Source: Blastocladiella britannica
Lineage: Eukaryota > Blastocladiomycota > Blastocladiomycetes > Blastocladiales > Blastocladiaceae
Assembly: GCA_025349905.2 (NCBI GenBank)
Contig: MU624760.1
Location: 6,891 to 25,403 of the forward strand
DNA length: 18,513 bases
Reading direction: 5' to 3'
The translations under genes and the position numbers were made by a program. The notes beneath the pieces are model-generated. The model saw only the letters and a list, made by a program, of their open reading frames with translations. It searched no databases and was not told the origin of the DNA. Position 1 is the first letter of the stretch. Each line of letters begins with the position of its first letter. Below, piece by piece: positions 17,882-18,513 of the stretch.

Positions 17882-17887
17882 ACAATA

Positions 17888-18513
17888 TACGGCTCAGGAG
17901 AGGTGATGGTGTTTTAGGAGAAATAAAATCTCATTCTTGCGAATTATATGCCGTTTTCCGATATTTACCACTCTTTCCAGAAAAAGACCTCATATTTCCC
18001 AGTGAAATCCGACATGTGGTGACATGTCGGTTGGACCCGTTTCCTCATGAAATCGCACATCCAAAACCGTCAGAAAACCGGCCAACCTCGCAATTCTGAG
18101 TATCCCTGATCCCGTTTCCAGCAGAAACCGCATTCCATTTCCATCCAAAATCCAGCCAAAGCTGAACCCAATTCCTATTCATCATATAAAACTTTCTTAA
18201 ATTCACTCTTACCCCAAATACACACGCTCAATCAGATCCAAAACCCGCTCGACCTTGATCGCACACGAAAGAACCTATACAAAAGAAATAAACATGTTAT
18301 GCTCGAGACTGAATGTCAAATAAACCAGAAAAGGCCACACCCGCAGCAAGCTTCTCGACTGCACCTGATGCACTTGACTGGACCCGACACGGCAAACATA
18401 AAGAAAAACAAGAGGCAGAATGAGACAACGCTCAAGCCGTTTGGGTGTTGACAAATAAAAGGCCGCGCACACAAAAGAAACAAGACGAAGAGTAAAAGTA
18501 AATAATATGGATG
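17888..18513. other. AT-richer gene-free tail with a short palindrome
   Basis: No supported gene is seen in these 626 nt. Composition shifts from the GC-rich coding style to AT-rich. The only ORF of note (18275-18472, minus, 65 codons) has no coding-like bias. AATAAA at 17922-17927 is a possible poly(A) signal for H2A. A perfect inverted repeat CCGACATGT-ggtg-ACATGTCGG lies at 18009-18030. No tRNA, terminal repeat of a mobile element or tandem array is visible. It may hold the upstream region of a gene beyond the window. Confidence 0.5.

Noticed and set aside
17864..17887. Recent segmental duplication as the cause of the identical histone 3' blocks
   Set aside because: Identity stops sharply on both sides of the 24 nt and the neighbouring sequences differ, so conservation of a functional element is more likely than a copied segment.
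18275..18472. 65-codon minus-strand ORF in the tail
   Set aside because: Short, in AT-rich sequence, with no coding-like codon bias or recognisable motif.

Overview
The window is 18.5 kb of a compact, GC-rich eukaryotic nuclear genome. Short GT-AG introns of about 38-161 nt interrupt most genes, intergenic gaps are often under 150 nt, and runs of Ala, Ser, Gly and Pro are common. All recognised genes are conserved eukaryotic housekeeping genes. The glutamyl-tRNA synthetase stands alone and is not fused to prolyl-tRNA synthetase, which argues against an animal or a close holozoan relative. Overall style suggests an early-diverging zoosporic fungus (Blastocladiomycota-like) or a related protist; this is an inference, not a proof.

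Layout, left to right. (1) 1-426, plus: 3' end of a CNBP/Gis2-like CCHC zinc-knuckle protein. (2) 507-1313, plus: unrecognised coding sequence. (3) 1347-4847, minus: SEC24, the cargo adaptor of the COPII coat, three exons. (4) 5087-7015, minus: single-exon protein with seven hydrophobic segments, family not recognised. (5) 7151-9524, plus: TBC1D13-type Rab GTPase-activating protein, seven exons including a 13-nt microexon. (6) 9561-12262, minus: cytosolic glutamyl-tRNA synthetase, two exons. (7) 12432-15039, plus: UTP15, a WD40 protein of the small-subunit processome, six exons. (8) 15066-16305, minus: UBR7-type protein (UBR box plus PHD finger), three exons. (9) 16430-16899, minus, and 17385-17786, plus: divergent core histones H2B (one intron) and H2A (no intron). 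(10) 17787-18513: AT-richer tail with no gene that I can support.

The most interesting signal is at the histone genes. The 3' flanks of H2B and H2A share an identical 24-nt block that occurs 76 and 79 nt after the respective stop codons. It contains the 16-nt string GGTTTTTTTAAAAACC, which matches every position of the animal-type histone mRNA stem-loop consensus (GGYYYUUHUHARRRCC) and is followed by ACAA. That element is bound by SLBP in animals and several protists and is regarded as absent from well-studied fungi. The shared H2B/H2A promoter carries a second structure: a 25-nt element in two direct copies and one inverted copy, flanking a nested 22-nt palindrome.

The genes do not form one pathway. 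They group as convergent pairs with tiny gaps (hypothetical/SEC24 33 nt, TBC/GluRS 36 nt, UTP15/UBR7 26 nt) and divergent pairs sharing promoters (seven-segment protein/TBC, GluRS/UTP15, H2B/H2A). All exon boundaries were inferred by eye from splice signals, reading phase and protein-family continuity.
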